Program-made: the position numbers and the translations under genes
Source: Larimichthys crocea
Taxonomy: Eukaryota; Chordata; Actinopteri; Sciaenidae
Direction of reading: 5' to 3'
NCBI RefSeq assembly: GCF_000972845.2
Contig: NW_020853550.1
Span: 1,146,501-1,210,500 of the forward strand
DNA: 64,000 bases
The notes under the pieces: model-generated
Seen by the model: the letters and a program-made list of their open reading frames with translations, nothing else
Database searches by the model: none
Told to the model about the DNA's origin: nothing
Part shown: piece by piece, positions 28,711-41,402 of the stretch
How positions within the stretch are numbered: the first letter of the stretch is position 1
Layout: each line of letters opens with the position of its first letter

Positions 28711-29759
28711 AGTCACTCGGTGTGTCTGTGGGCAGACACATGCAGGGAATACAATAACAATCCAAGATAACAACTTCACACAGACTCCATCCAAAGTTCA
28801 TATTAGTAGCACCGATGTGTTATGTGATGACAAGTATGATGTTGCTTAAATATTCACTAATTAATACACTGACTTACATTAATAAACTATATAACATACA
28901 CTATATATTATGACAGTCATGGGAGATTAACATAGGCGGTGGTTTAAGCTTGGCACACACCCCAGTACATACCGTTCATGATCATGTGTTTTGTGTTTAG
29001 TAATTTGAAAGCATTTTAATTTGTTCATCTGACACAAAATGAGAGCCGCTCATCACGTTGAAGCAGCAGTGACCATAATCTGTTTGTCTGTGCAGCTGCT
29101 CCACACAACTTTTGATTGATTTTTTGTTTCAATCCAAAGCTGAACTGGCACTGCTTTGTTCGAAAAATATAGTTTTATCGTCAGCTGGCAAACGAAAACA
29201 ACATGAACACTAAAAAAAAAAAAGCCTCCACACACGCCCAGGTGTTTCTTATTTGCCTTGATTAGTGTGGACCTCTTCTCAGGGCTGTGTGGGCTTGTAC
29301 AGACTGTGGTTGATTTCCATCTCACTGACTGACAGATAAAGATGTGGAGAATTTTCCATTCTGCATTGTCTGAAAGTCTAGTGACTGCAGTGATGGTGGT
29401 AGTCGAGTGATCATACACTACGGCAGTGGTTTCCAAACTCTTCCATGCCAAGGCCCCCCAGATAGCATTTGCTTATTGTTTAAGCTCCATGCCAGATCTT
29501 TAAAAACACACTGACAATACTTTAGCAAATGTAAAAAAAGAAAATCTAAAATCTAAAGAAAATCTGAATAAAGAAAAGTTTCATTGTCTGCAAATCTAAA
29601 GAAAATCTATTTATTTACTTTTATTAATAATCAAATCAACATTTTTATTTCAGATCTTCAGTATTTGTGTTTTCCATGTCAGTTCAACTTTTCTAAAATG
29701 TGTCCATGAGTAAGCTAGCACTAGCTATTTAGTTGCTATCAAACAAGCTAGTCGGATTA

Positions 29760-30122
29760 TTTTCAGGACCAGGACACCTGACCTGGTAACAGACTGCCAA
29801 CTAAATACCCTTCACCTCACCTACTCCTTCCTAGTGTGTTAAAGAAAATAGGTTCCGTTTAAATGCATGGAAAATGTAAAAGTCCCTATCTAGATCCAGT
29901 ATTCAGTTTGTCCATTCTGGGCTACTGTAGAAACATGGCAGTTCAACATTGTGGACTCAAAGGACCTGCACCCTCTGTAGATATAAAGACTACGATAACA
30001 AAAACATAATGGTTCTTATATTCATGTGATTGTACATTATTGAAAACAGTTATGAATATTTTATTCAATTTCTGCCATATTCTGTAAATAGAGCCCCCTA
30101 AATCTGACACACTGGACCTTTT
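29760..30122 (+). repeat. Dispersed teleost repeat ending in ...CACACTGGACCTTT
   Basis: Contains ACCTACTCCTTCC, GTCCATTCTGGGCTACTGTA, AACATGGCAGTTCAACAT and a 3' end TAGAGCCCCCTAAATCTGAC followed by ACACTGGACCTTT. A second copy sits at 53725-53912. Both are plus-oriented and non-coding. Confidence 0.6.
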
Positions 30123-30284
30123 GATAATTCTAAGCATGTGCAGAACCTTGATCTAATGAACTACCTAGACTGGGTATGAAAATGAGCTGAGATTGTACCG
30201 GCAGGATGCATCAGGACAACTAAATGGCCTAAGATAAGGCAGATTATTAAATATATTTTTAAAAAAGTCATGTTGAAGACAGCC

Positions 30285-30620
30285 ATGTGGTCATGCAGGT
30301 GTTAAAGAGTCTGACAGCTGTTGGAATGAAGGACCTGTGGTAGAGCTCCTCTTCCATGGTGGCAATAGCAGCTGTTTAAGGCCTCCACAGTGTCATGCAG
30401 GATGTGAGAGGAGCTGTTCATGATAGATGTCAGCTTTGCTCACATCCTCCTCTCCACCACTTCCTCTGTGGAGTCTAGGGGCAGTCCAGAACAGAGCTGG
30501 ACCTCTTGACAGTTTGTTCAGTCTTTTTCTGTGACCCTCCGTGCTTCCCCCACTCATAGAATAATGCAGATGCCACCTTCTATGCAGATGTCTGCTGGGG
30601 AGGGGGAAGACCATGAGGGA
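30285..30620 (-). pseudogene. LINE reverse-transcriptase ORF, C-terminal remnant
   Basis: On the minus strand the decayed frame contains HRKRLNKL, then PRLHRGSGGEEDVSKADIYH. It keeps the order of fish jockey/L2-type LINE C-termini: RKRLNKL, SVEEV, a block on testing the minimum, and a closing arginine-rich block with a conserved 'valid A-I-x-L-x-N' end. The plus strand reads as the familiar 'attempted GGAATGAAGGACCTGTGGTAG' pattern. Several frame breaks show it is dead. The family is known to me only from pattern, so the exact clade is uncertain. Confidence 0.6.
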
Positions 30621-31766
30621 CTTTTCTTAGATATTTGCTTACTGAGTCACTGAGGTGCAACTGTGGGATCTTCATTACATCATATAGGGCAGGGTTTTAG
30701 GAACACCCATATGGGACAAACAGCACTCAATGGAGCAGTGCATAACAGCAGAGTTATTAACTAGAATTTTCCACTTTAACACACTTTAAGCATGAGCAGT
30801 AAATAAAAACAAAACGAACCCTTTGGTTGTTATGGTTTTATTCAGTATCATTATGAATGCATAGTAGTAGTTACATACATACATTACAGCTTTGAAGACT
30901 TCACCATTATTTTTGGCACACAACAATCCAATCAACTCAAATGACTAACATGCTGGCCGACAGAGAGAGGAGCTGATGAGCTGGAATCTGAGATCGCATC
31001 AGGTATTAAGGGCAGGCCTGCACACAATAAGTGATATATTCGGAGTCCTGATTAAAGGTAGACTGCACTAAACCTTTCAGCCGCATTCAGAAGCAGCACA
31101 GCAGATCAAAGGCTTTAGCTAATTAGCACCGACACTGCTAATACAGGCTGCCTTTCAGTTTCATTATGAATGTGTCCAAACAGCTTCCTGGATAAGCACC
31201 CGAACACAGCTTTCCATGCTGTGCAAAGATCGGCCTCTTAATCCTTTAAATGATCATGAGCCTGGAGTCCAGAACTTTGGAAACTTTATTTTTTTTTTTA
31301 AACAGTAGACTTTAGCCAGAGTAGCCAAATACTGAATGTGAAAATACATTAGAAAATCATTACAGCAGCACCTGCCAGCTGCCACTTCAGATCCACTCAG
31401 CTGCAAAACACATCGAGTGCACGCGCAGGCACAGTCCACAGAGGATGTGGCTTATTATTTCAACTATCCGGCCACATTCACATTAGCATCTCTTCTAATT
31501 GGTCAACAGCATTGTGTCGCTCTTTTCCCTGAGCTTTTTGAACACAAATTACTCACAGGCCAGACGTACGTGTCTTGGTGTTCAGGACTGTGAAATTCTC
31601 ACGTATGAACGTGTGTGTGTGTGCAAATATCCATCCACTTCCATCTACTATGCTCTTTCAGGACACTGCCTATGTCATTTAGCATGGCTTAAGCTATGTT
31701 GGACAAGTTTTTGAAGTATTGTCAGTGACTGGCATAGACAGAGAGTTGTCTTCTTTTAAATAATCT

Positions 31767-32090
31767 CTATTAGCAGATATCTGCATGTGAGTGACAAATA
31801 TTTTGACACGGGAAGCGTTTCCATTTGTAGACTGAGTAGTATTGACAAAAGAGGGAGAAGAGATTGGCTGAAATACAATCTTGGAACCCATCAGTTAGTT
31901 AGTAGTTAACTCATGTGCAGATATCTGTTCACAGAGATCAGCAGAAATGTCTTTCTCATATATCAGACTATATCAGAAGAAGTCCAGATATCGACTGGTT
32001 GCACCGGAAGCCCTGAAATATCAGCTGTTGCCCTCAGAGGCTGACTCGTTCTCAGATGACAGCTGATGGGTTCCGAGATTGTCTTGCAAA
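31767..32090. repeat. Repeat with inverted CAGATATCTG-containing ends
   Basis: CAGATATCTGCATGTGAGT at 31774-31792 is inverted with respect to ACTCATGTGCAGATATCTG at 31909-31927 (17 of 19). The sequence following the second arm resembles 36192-36375 in hdac11 intron 10 (TGCAGATATCTGTTTACAGA and the later ATCAGATGA). Two diverged copies of one dispersed element are likely. Confidence 0.5.
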
Positions 32091-33519
32091 ACATTAAATT
32101 CTTGGGTAAATTCAAACTGACGTGAATTCACCTGGTGAAGAATCGAAAGTTACTGAAGCAAGAAATGGCCAATAAAAACTCAATCGAGTATCAGATGGAG
32201 GATCTGTCATTTCTAACATGATAACTTTGTACAGTATTCACCGCAGTAACTGCTGAGATTTAGACACGTGGTGATGAAGTTGGATGAAGAGAAGGAACTC
32301 CAGCAGTCGGACTATCAGACAGGTTGTTGGCACTTTATTTGGAGTCCAAACTGTGATGGAAGCATCCTTTTTTATGCACTATAAACATCAATTCTTTATT
32401 TTCTCTTTCAAGAATAACCTGCGGCTTTGTTTGAGCCTGCTAATCACACTCAACTGCCGTCTTGTTTCATTTCAATCATTCAGCCTGACATGCTGTTCAT
32501 GTTACCTGATTTTTCTCTGCCCTAACCAGGTGAGACCTTTGGCACTTTTATCTAACTAGCTCTACAGAAAGATGTGATCTACATTCTAAATCTCACTTAT
32601 GAACCCTGATAGGCTGATGCTTTCTTTCAGCTGAGGGGAACAGGTGTCAGTGGGCTCAGCAGCAGACCTATTATCACTGATCACTGTCACATTGTAGGCA
32701 GTGATTCAGAGGTCTGATCTGGTTTCTTTAAGTCTGATCATGAGCGCTTGTGTTTCTTTCCCTGTAGGACTGCGCATCTTAAGCCAATGGCAATGTAGCA
32801 TTGTATGTAACGCTCACTAAAACAGCATGTGACTCACTCGAAGACAGAACACCTGCACAAGAGATGAATCTCATTTTTACTAAAAGCGTGGAAATCAAAG
32901 TTCATGTGATTTCATACATCTGTAGTGAAATAAATTTAAGCAATCCTATCATGAAATCAGTGATTTCCTCATCGTACCATCTAAATCTAGAATTGTTACA
33001 TCCTTAATCACCGCGTCCACACATCTCAACAATTGACTCGGTTAAACAACATCATTCTTCCAGCAGAAAAATCCTTTCAAACGGTATTTCTCCTTTTAAT
33101 CTGGAGCCACCAACATGCAGGGAGCTTTACATTAGCCTGAAGCGACAGTGAAGAGACAATGCACTGACATGTTTCAAATGTTTTAGGCAGAAATTGAAGC
33201 TAAATTTGTTTATTCAACATTACACACAAGTTAGTAATCTGTGTGTGTTTAGTGTCAATGTTCCAGCTGCTACATTAATCATATTGAGCCAAAGATCCAT
33301 TTTACAGTTACTGCATGTGTAAACATCATTGGAGGAGTTCTGTATGTGTGACTGCAGCCAACCAATCAGAAGTGACGCTGATGAGGAGCTCCTCTGTACA
33401 GGCCTGCTCATTAATCACTCAACATTTTTCACTGTTTGGACTGTTTGATGTGCGGACCGTAGGAACACACTGCAACGCAAACATTGATTTTTACGTGTTT
33501 GGGAATGTTGCTGCGCTTT

Positions 33520-33668
<149 letters not shown>

Positions 33669-34256
33669 AAAGTGCTCATAGTCACATGTTTTAGCATTTC
33701 AAATTTGTTCAAACACAAACAAACACTGTACCCACAGTAAAAAACATATCAGGCTCTGTGTAAACATTAACTGCAGGGATTTAGTGGATTTAAGTACTAT
33801 GACTCATCAGTAGCTGAGCTTGATTAATGAAAACCCATTAACTCTGTAAGGATGACAATATTATCTCGAGAAAAAACACCAATTTAAACTAGGAATGAAA
33901 GAAAATGCTAACGAGGAATGAAGCAGACATCAGGTTTCACATCAGGTTTCACCCTCTCACCGAACACTGAAGAACACAAACCTCTCTATCGTTTCATCAA
34001 CTATTCATGTGTCTCTTTCAAATGACATTTTTACATTTCCTGAGATGAAAGAATACCTCTTCAAAACGCTGCTCCGAACATACATTAAACATAAAACCCA
34101 TCGTTCTCCAACTGATGAAACACTGAACAGCTCTTTTTGTGGCATGTGACCGAAATCTGATGTAGCCTATTGTTTCAGAACAATTATTCCCTTTAAGTAA
34201 CTGCCAGCTTCTACATAAAAATAAAATATACATTATAATAATGTATAAATGTATAA

Positions 34257-34262
34257 TTTAAT
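34257..34262 (-). terminator. hdac11: Candidate hdac11 polyadenylation signal ATTAAA
   Basis: The minus strand reads ATTAAA about 195 nt past the hdac11 stop codon. This common variant signal is followed by TATT-rich sequence. No canonical AATAAA is seen on the minus strand until about 33207, 1.25 kb past the stop. The real 3' end could be either. Confidence 0.35.
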
Positions 34263-34457
34263 ACATTAAAAAACCTTTCTCCCTCTTTTGTTGTATATGT
34301 GCAAAGAAGCAATGGGTACCCCTCCCCTGTTCTAAATTTTCATTTCTGTGTGAGAGCATTAACTTTACAATGCTGTCACACTCACTGTACAATATAAAGT
34401 TACTCAAGTGCCTTTAAATGTCACAGCTGCAGACCACCTGTGAGTGTTTAATGCGCC

Positions 34458-34700
34458 TCAGACGGCGGTGAATTTTGACCCAGCGGAGCCAGAGGGGCAC
34501 ATCATGCTGGTTACCAGTGATGATGACCCCTCCCCCTCCAGAGCTTCTCCTCCAATCAGGCCCTGCCGGTGCAAATTGAGGATGGAGTCGGCGATGATAC
34601 GAGCTGTTTTCTTCTGGTATCCCCCGGACGTCACCATGAGTATGGGGACGCCCCGTTGCCTCGCAGCCCTGAACACGATCTCATCTCTCTTTACGATGCC
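34458..34700 (-). CDS. hdac11: hdac11 exon 11: last coding exon with catalytic Tyr
   Basis: Encodes residues 288-367, starting GIVKRDEIVFRAARQRGVPI, followed by LMVTSGGYQKKTARIIADSI and a variable tail ending SKFTAV before TGA at 34460-34458. Y315 in TSGGYQ is the transition-state tyrosine (human Y304). The acceptor is CTGCCAG|GGC. After LNLHRQGLIG the C-terminus shows no likeness to the human tail (human ends LLPPAVP) and is about 9 residues longer. A fast-evolving C-terminal tail is expected for this gene. Confidence 0.96.
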   Translation of the reverse strand, partial: GIVKRDEIVFRAARQRGVPILMVTSGGYQKKTARIIADSILNLHRQGLIGGEALEGEGSSSLVTSMMCPSGSAGSKFTAV

Positions 34701-36189
34701 CTGGCAGAGAAAGAAAGACGAGAGAAAGGCAGGGCTGTCAGTCTAATCACAGATGCCATTTGTATTTTCTCTGAATTCTGAATTTTCTCAGGCGGCTGGC
34801 CAGCGGTTCTATCTACGCTCCTTCCTCCCTTGAGGAGGGAGGAGAGGCTGAAAGCGGCCTGACTGCTCTCATGTCTTCCTGCTCCCCTGTGGAGCTCCAA
34901 GCCTCTCAGGGCGACACATGAGGGAGGAAAGAAGCACACACTCCAGACTGAGAGTGGGAACAGCTTGTGTCAAAAAATCTCATTGATTATTACTTAGTAG
35001 CACGAGGGCTGATTTGAACTATTATTAAGCATGACAGAAACACATGTTCAGCCAGAACTTTGAATAATAATTATTAAAGCTGCGCTAATCAAGAGCTTCT
35101 TTATTCATTTAGGATATTTACCACCCTAAATCCCAAATTAGCTCTGCAACACACCTCAGTGTACAATCCGCGCTAACACATTCTGCAGATTCGCCTTATT
35201 TGCTCCAATTATTTTTCTGGAATTTGCAGGATCACTGGCAGGAAATGTCTGCACAAGGGAAGTAATAAATTCAGATTTGGCTCATGTGGATCAGCTCTCA
35301 GTATGCTTTCAAATTTCCTGACAAATTATCCACATGAAGAGCTGATGTGTCCTGACACAGCCCAGGCTGCCACTCCTATAGTCACATATTTGTCCTGACA
35401 TTGCAGCAATGCAGAATTTAAAAACGGTCAGGGATGTAAAGTGATCTGCAAATGCTCTGCTTTACACTCTCCAACACTAAAATGCATAGGAAAACTGAAA
35501 GTTATGTTGAGGTTCATTTGGGGGATTTCAGTTGTTAAACCTGAATCTTGATATCCTGACAGCGTCAGAGTATTCTGATTTGTTTATTGTTTGTAAATGA
35601 ATCATTTGTCCTCTTGGTAATATGCACCTCTGTTGCATTGGCTCTATGCCACTGGCATTTGTGAGCACATGTTACAGCTAAGACTGCACATAGAAAAGAT
35701 GCAGAGGTGAGGTAATGCAACTAAAGTTTGAAGCTGACAGCCAGGACGTGAAAAGATACCCTCAATTTGTTACAGAGTTGAGAAATGTGAGAGGTCTATC
35801 AGGCATACAGTGAATCTATAGTCAATGTTTCGCTCTCATTCATTCATTCTATATGCTTTTACAAGAGGCGAGGTGCAACTGGAAAACATGCAGGGCTTCA
35901 AATGACACAGCAGCTTTCAGAAAACACTCCCTGTTAAAGGGAGAGTGGATCCTGTATTCATGGAGTCTGAAGAGAACACAATAAAGCAGAGAAAATATTC
36001 TATATATAGTGCACACCTTTTCTCCTTAATCTCTATACTTTAATCTAATCTCTGGCATCTGATGCATTCTGGGTAGTACTGACCAATCACGTTTGAGCAG
36101 ACTTTGGTTGCAATAGTCAAAGAAAAGAGCTGAGATGTCAGAACCCATCAGCCATCGTCTGACCATGATTTAGCTTTCTGTAAAGTTCT

Positions 36190-36400
36190 CTTCACTCATA
36201 TGCAGATATCTGTTTACAGAGATAGCATAGATGTTTCTTTCTTGTCATTTTCACACGTCAAGTTGCTGATCAGATTGCGGAGGATGTCTTGGCCTGGATA
36301 TCAGTTATGTGGTTTCCAAACATCCAATGGATACACCGCAAGGCTGTTAGCCCAAGAGGTTCAATCGTCATCAGATGATGGCCGTCCGTTCCAGGACTGT
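36190..36400. repeat. Diverged copy of the repeat at 31905-32090
   Basis: ACTCATATGCAGATATCTGT followed by TTACAGAGATAGCATAGATG aligns with 31909 onwards. Later shared blocks are GGATATCAGTT versus CAGATATCGAC, and CATCAGATGATGG versus CTCAGATGACAGC. Confidence 0.45.
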
Positions 36401-36691
36401 GTACACTGATAAATGAAATAACCATAACTATCCTTTAAAATCCTCAGTGTGAGAAACCAGCAACCAGAAACAAGTACATAAAAACACAAGTTAACTACAA
36501 CTCCCAGAGAGCATTTTGAGAGAGTAAATTCTGTTGCGTGTGCCGCAAACAGCGAGAAGCGGCTGACGACAACACAACACTCAACTTCACGACTCGGGGT
36601 GAATGATGAACTCACAAACTGCAGTGAGGTGCTTAGTTCCCATGACGTGCTGTGGATTTGCTACAGCTCAGATATGCGACTAAATGGGTTC

Positions 36692-36705
36692 GTCTCCATG
36701 GCAAC
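36692..36705. promoter_or_regulatory. RFX-type half-palindrome, GTCTCCATGGCAAC
   Basis: This is the reverse complement of GTTGCCATGGAGAC, a common form of the RFX dimer motif. It lies in hdac11 intron 10, about 200 bp from a ZNF143-like ACTACAACTCCCAGA at 36492-36508. Confidence 0.4.
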
Positions 36706-36815
36706 GGCAGCTGAGTTGAGGTATCAGAATATTTAGGGCCATTCACCTGAACTTTAAATTCAAATATCAGTTTAGAGACGTAAATAAGACGCATGAACAA
36801 CCCGCCGCACACCGC

Positions 36816-37005
36816 GGCCACTTTATTAGGTACACCTGTACATCTACTGTGATTCAATACAACAGCTCTGCTGTGAAGTTATGCTATCAAGTTTAGAGTG
36901 TTCAGCTTTTGGTGACAGTGTCAGAAATGTGTGACTTCAATGATATGTTTATTACTGAGTTAAAGGTGGTGTCATACTCTATAATACAGTCCAGAGGAAA
37001 CTTGT
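36816..37005 (+). repeat. Dispersed fish repeat starting GGCCACTTTATTAGGTACACC
   Basis: The opening CCACTTTATTAGGTACACCT, followed by CAATACAACAGCTCTGC and later GTTTATTACTGAGTTAAAGG and CAGTCCAGAGGAAAC, recurs in fish genomes as one unit. It lies in hdac11 intron 10 and is followed by a CpG-rich stretch (37025-37240) that I cannot assign. Confidence 0.55.
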
Positions 37006-37579
37006 CTGAACTGTAACCCACAAATTCCGCCGGGGACGAAATGCAACGTGTTCCGTGTGCACTGCGGCCGCTGGAGCGATGTGGCCGTTCTAGTCAATGT
37101 TTTAAACCCCACCAGCCCCGCCGTGCCATGTTTCAAAAGCGGACCTCCGCTCGGCTCCACTGGGAATAATGCGGCTGTTCTATTTTTGACGGATGCCACG
37201 AGCAGCCTGTGTCAATCTGCACAGAGCAGCTCGAGCTGACAGGAAGCCAGACAAACAATAAAGGATCCGGTCCTGTGTTTTTCAAAATAAAACAAAGCGT
37301 GCAAACTGCCAGTTGGAAAAACAGCTAAAAGGGAAACAAATGGACTACGTTGCATATTTACACATTTTTAGAAGCACATAAACCAGAAAAAAGACCAAAT
37401 CTGAGCAAGCTAATAAAGTCTGGTGGGCAAACCGCTCCATTTCTGACTGCGTGGGGTTTGAAGTCGAGTGGAGGACGGACCAAAACAGCGTCACGGCTGT
37501 GATGTGACAGAGAGATTCCCTGTTGGGGTTTTGGGGTAGAGAGTAACTCTGTCTGATAAACACTCCGCAGGAAAAGCAC

Positions 37580-37758
37580 CTGTGGTGATATGGAGAGTCC
37601 TCCCAGGGGGTCTCCATCCAAGATGTCTGTCCCTGCGTTGTAGATGATGATGTCAGGTCGGACCTCGTTCAGCGCTCCCTCAGAGTGGAGCTCTACCTTC
37701 TGAAGGTACTCCGAGTCTTCAGTGCCCCAGTCCAGCTCCACCTTCCTCTTTATGGCTC
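37580..37758 (-). CDS. hdac11: hdac11 exon 10: third zinc ligand (AGTD)
   Basis: Encodes residues 229-287, starting AIKRKVELDWGTEDSEYLQK. It includes DIIIYNAGTDILDGDPLGGL and ends SISPQ. D272 in NAGTD is the third zinc ligand (human D261). The acceptor is CTCCAG|GAGCC and the donor is CCACAG|GTGCTT, phase 0. The helical stretch between (VELHSEGALNEVRP) is more divergent from human than the motif region. Confidence 0.97.
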
Positions 37759-38820
37759 CTGGAGTTACAGAGAAATATTGACAGATATATCCATGGCGAT
37801 CCTTGCACGGAGTTAGAGAACATAGCTGCCATCAATAAACCAACTAATAAAACTGTTGAGCTGAATCTATAGATCTCACATGTACGCAGGCTGGTAATTG
37901 CTGCAGTATTTCATGCAACAGGAACTCTTCTGATAACTCAATGTGAACGTTATGAAATGTTCAGGTAGGTAGCTGTGTGTCTCTATAGAATACTCAGATA
38001 TGTAAGTCTGCAGCAGCATTTTAATTAATTAGTATGTACATTTCCAATAACTAATGTGAATGATGAAAAAGGTTAATTAGGAGACCTTTGTGTTTCAAAA
38101 TTCAAACAGAATTAAGCTGCAAAAGCAGCAACAGCATGTGAAACAGGCTTCTGGGTAGTTTTTTCGAGTCAAGTCCTGCAAGTTTTTCAAGAAGGAAAAA
38201 TTGGAAGCTTCTGTATTTGAAGGCACAAGAAATAAATGTGTCTTAGAGGGAAATTGTGAAGCAGAATGAGACTGTGTGTTTTTTATCTTAAACAAGCCAG
38301 AATGTACATTGATTTCACTTTCTTAAAGGGAGAGACGATTATTAAAAAATGTCTGAAATTCAATTAACTGCAGAGAAGAAGATAGCTAAAGGATGGGGGG
38401 AGTTTTAAAAGCAGGACTGTGATGTTTTGTCCACAGAGTGTTGTTAGAAATGGGGTTAAATGCTAACATGTGGCTGCTGTCAGATCAGCTTTAATGTATT
38501 GACAGATTCATTTGTGTAAAAGCAATGATTATAGTGCTGCACGGACTGCTGCATGCTAGATTTCCCGCTGGGCGCTAATAGAGTGAGTGGTCGTGCAGAG
38601 GGAAATCACTACATAATTAAAATGGCACTGAATGACGTGTAGGCTCCCTGCTCCTTCCACTCCTACCACAACATCCAGCCACACATCCCATTTGGAGCAG
38701 GCTGCATCACATTGCAGTACATGAGAACACTAGAACTGCAAGAAACTTTCTAAAGTTTGTGTGAATTCAAAGATAAAAAAAAAGAAATTAGAAAAGGGAA
38801 TTAATGGTCCTTTCACTCAC

Positions 38821-38917
38821 TTTTGGCATATCCATCCCCGGGATAGATGTAGCGATTGTACATATCCATGATGAACACTCGCCTGTCATCCAAAAAGTCA
38901 CGCTCGTGTCCATTTCC
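38821..38917 (-). CDS. hdac11: hdac11 exon 9
   Basis: Encodes GNGHERDFLDDRRVFIMDMY, then NRYIYPGDGYAK plus one base of an Arg codon. The GNGHERDF block follows directly on DAHQ and forms the loop after the zinc site. The acceptor is TATAG|GGAAAT and the donor is CAAAA|GTGAGT. The joined residues give YAKRAIKRK at the junction with exon 10, where human has FAKQAIRRK. Confidence 0.96.
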
Positions 38918-40137
38918 CTATAAGAAAGCAGATTATTTTTTTTAAAAAGCACTTTGACACTGTCTCTGCTTGTTTAAACACCATCCAACGCTGACAGACT
39001 GAATCAAGTAATTGGGTTTTTACCCTTGATGATGCCTCATTCATGTGTAATACAAAGCAGGCGATAAGTCACGGCATTCTGACAGTCCACTACATCACTT
39101 GACTGTGCCAAGGTCCACGCAGGTGTCACTCAGACCCCATTTGTTTAGCCGAGACACACCGCGCTGACTGACAGCGCCAGATCACGGGTAAATGGGCTTG
39201 TCGTCTGTTAAGCATTAAATGTTAAAAATACTTATAAAAAAGTCATGGCCGCTCCATCATTTCTCTTTTCCTGTCCTCCATTTGTCAACCAGAGGGCCTG
39301 GCTGCTGTCGTGAGGAGATTAGGCTTTGTGCCAAGTTTAGTATTACTAGATGAAAAGGAGGATGTATGGGATGAGCAGGCCAATTTGGTGTCAGCTGAAC
39401 ATCATGCTCAAGTGACTGTATAATCCATTGTTGAATGTTGAACAAAAAAAGGGGCCTGGGGAGTTTGCTTGTTGCTAACCTGTTGTCGGTCTGCTTCTTC
39501 TACACATGTGAAGTATATATCAAGTGAGCCCTGTGCCCTCTGAAAACAATGATGTGTAGTGATGGTAATAGAAATTGTTGACTGAATTGTTGTCATCAGT
39601 TTGCTTCACCATGATATATACAGTAGTCAACCAGCTACACTGGTACATCTCCGGAATATATTAATGGTGTTTCATGTTGGGTTTTAATTGTGAGGTTTAA
39701 TGAATTGTTCTGTATCGCTAAACCAACACTGAGGACTCATACAGGCTTATTGAGACTATGACTAATTCAACATGTAAGTGAATGCTCTGCTCTGCCTCAA
39801 AAAGACAGCCTCGGACTATAAATCAGCTCATGCGTCGCCTGAGCTCCTGCTGCCTGCAGTCTTATTGGTCTTATCCTCTCCCCCACATACTGTACAATAA
39901 AAGATTGCTGTTCCACTACCATTTGTTAGTGTCACCCAAAAGCCTTTACTGCTGGCTTCAAACAGGCCTTCCCTTCCATTCTTTAAAACAGATATCCTCC
40001 CTCACCAAGTTCAAACATCTGTATTAAATATTAGAACCATCTATCACTACTTAACAAAACGCAGCGCAAAGGGCAGGAGGATTGGAGCATACATACATAC
40101 ATGATGCATACTTTTTCATCGGAGAATATAGAATTGT

Positions 40138-40245
40138 AGCCAATGTCCATTTCCAAATAACAGAATGATACCGGTGAGGGGCGAGCGATTCAGTTAAAAT
40201 GAACAATATTCCATTATTGAATGTTGTAAAAAAAAAAAATCCCAC
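40138..40245 (+). repeat. Short dispersed repeat, copy 1
   Basis: CAATGTCCATTTCCAAATAA, then CAGAATGATACCGGTGAGGG is repeated in diverged form at 40637-40690. Both are in hdac11 intron 8 in the same orientation, about 490 bp apart. Confidence 0.5.
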
Positions 40246-40629
40246 ATTTTTAATATATTAGTATTATTATTATTAGATTAATACACTCTCATGTCTGTGT
40301 GTTATATTGTGATCTGTATATATTAACTGATCTGAGCATAAAGACTGGAAGCAGCTAGCCTGGGTCTGTGTGAAGTTCAAACATACACCTACCAACACCT
40401 CTGAAGCTCATTTATCAAAAGAATGCATCTTATTTATTCAACCTGCACATGAACACAAATGTAAAAGTAACTCTAAGTATTTCTTGGTGAACATTAACAG
40501 TTCTATGTAAAGGGCCTTGCAGACACAAAGTGATCTGAGCTGCACTTGCTGCTGAGTCCAGCTCACTTTGTGATATATCACTCACTGGGCACATGGGACA
40601 CCCGTCCCTACTCTGCTTCAGATTGGTGA

Positions 40630-40745
40630 TACCCATATATCCATTACCCAATGACAGGATGATACTGGTGAGGAGCAAGTGATCATGAAGAAGTATTGTT
40701 TCTTCAAAACACATATTTCTCTTTCATTATTTATGTTGATTTATT
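40630..40745 (+). repeat. Short dispersed repeat, copy 2
   Basis: CATATATCCATTACCCAATG, then ACAGGATGATACTGGTGAGG matches copy 1 at 40138 with scattered changes. Confidence 0.5.
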
Positions 40746-41348
40746 AACAGCATTAACTCAGTGGTCATTTAGATCTTAACTGATTATAGATGATGTACAC
40801 TGGCGTACTGCAATGTTTATGCCAATAATCGGTGTTTCCTGTGGGTCCGCCAACCACCTGTTCTATGCAGGTCAAGAACTCAGCACACCCTCACCCAATC
40901 CTTGTTTTTATCCTCTGTCATTTTCATTGTCTTTCAACCAGCTGATGAATCAGTATTTAGACATCAGGTCTCAGTCTAAGCACCATCTCAAAATACCTGT
41001 CAGTAAAGACTTTTTGAGGATCCAGTATAATGTAAATGTAAAGTTTAGTACAGCCTGAACGGTCCAGTACCATCATATTTTTCTTTGCATTTTTCATCCA
41101 TCTGTTTGTAAATGATGCAGAAGTACTTTGATAGAATGCAACTACGCCAGTACCAGCTCAGAATGTACCACAGAGGTGAGTCGATACACAAACAGTTAAA
41201 GTAGTAGCAGTGTTTGTGTTGTTCACCCAGTGTCGATGGAAAGGTCACCTGTCACTGTTTGTCTTTATTTAGTAAAAGCATTAGATTTAACGGTGTATGG
41301 TCTATAAAAATGTATTTGACTCATAAAACCATCCTCTGGGTGCCTTAT

Positions 41349-41402
41349 CACACACACACACACACACACACAGACACACACAGACACACACACACACACA
41401 CT
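41349..41402 (+). repeat. Interrupted (CA)n microsatellite
   Basis: CA repeat broken twice by CAGACACACA. It lies in hdac11 intron 8. Confidence 0.95.

Larger units (their letters stand above)
34701..37579 (-). other. hdac11 intron 10 (last)
   Basis: 2,879 bp. The half nearest the last exon (about 34990-35400) is unassigned AT-rich sequence that looks non-repetitive. The other half carries dispersed repeats (36190, 36816), the RFX/ZNF143-like cluster (36492-36705) and a CpG-rich block (37025-37240). Confidence 0.75.
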
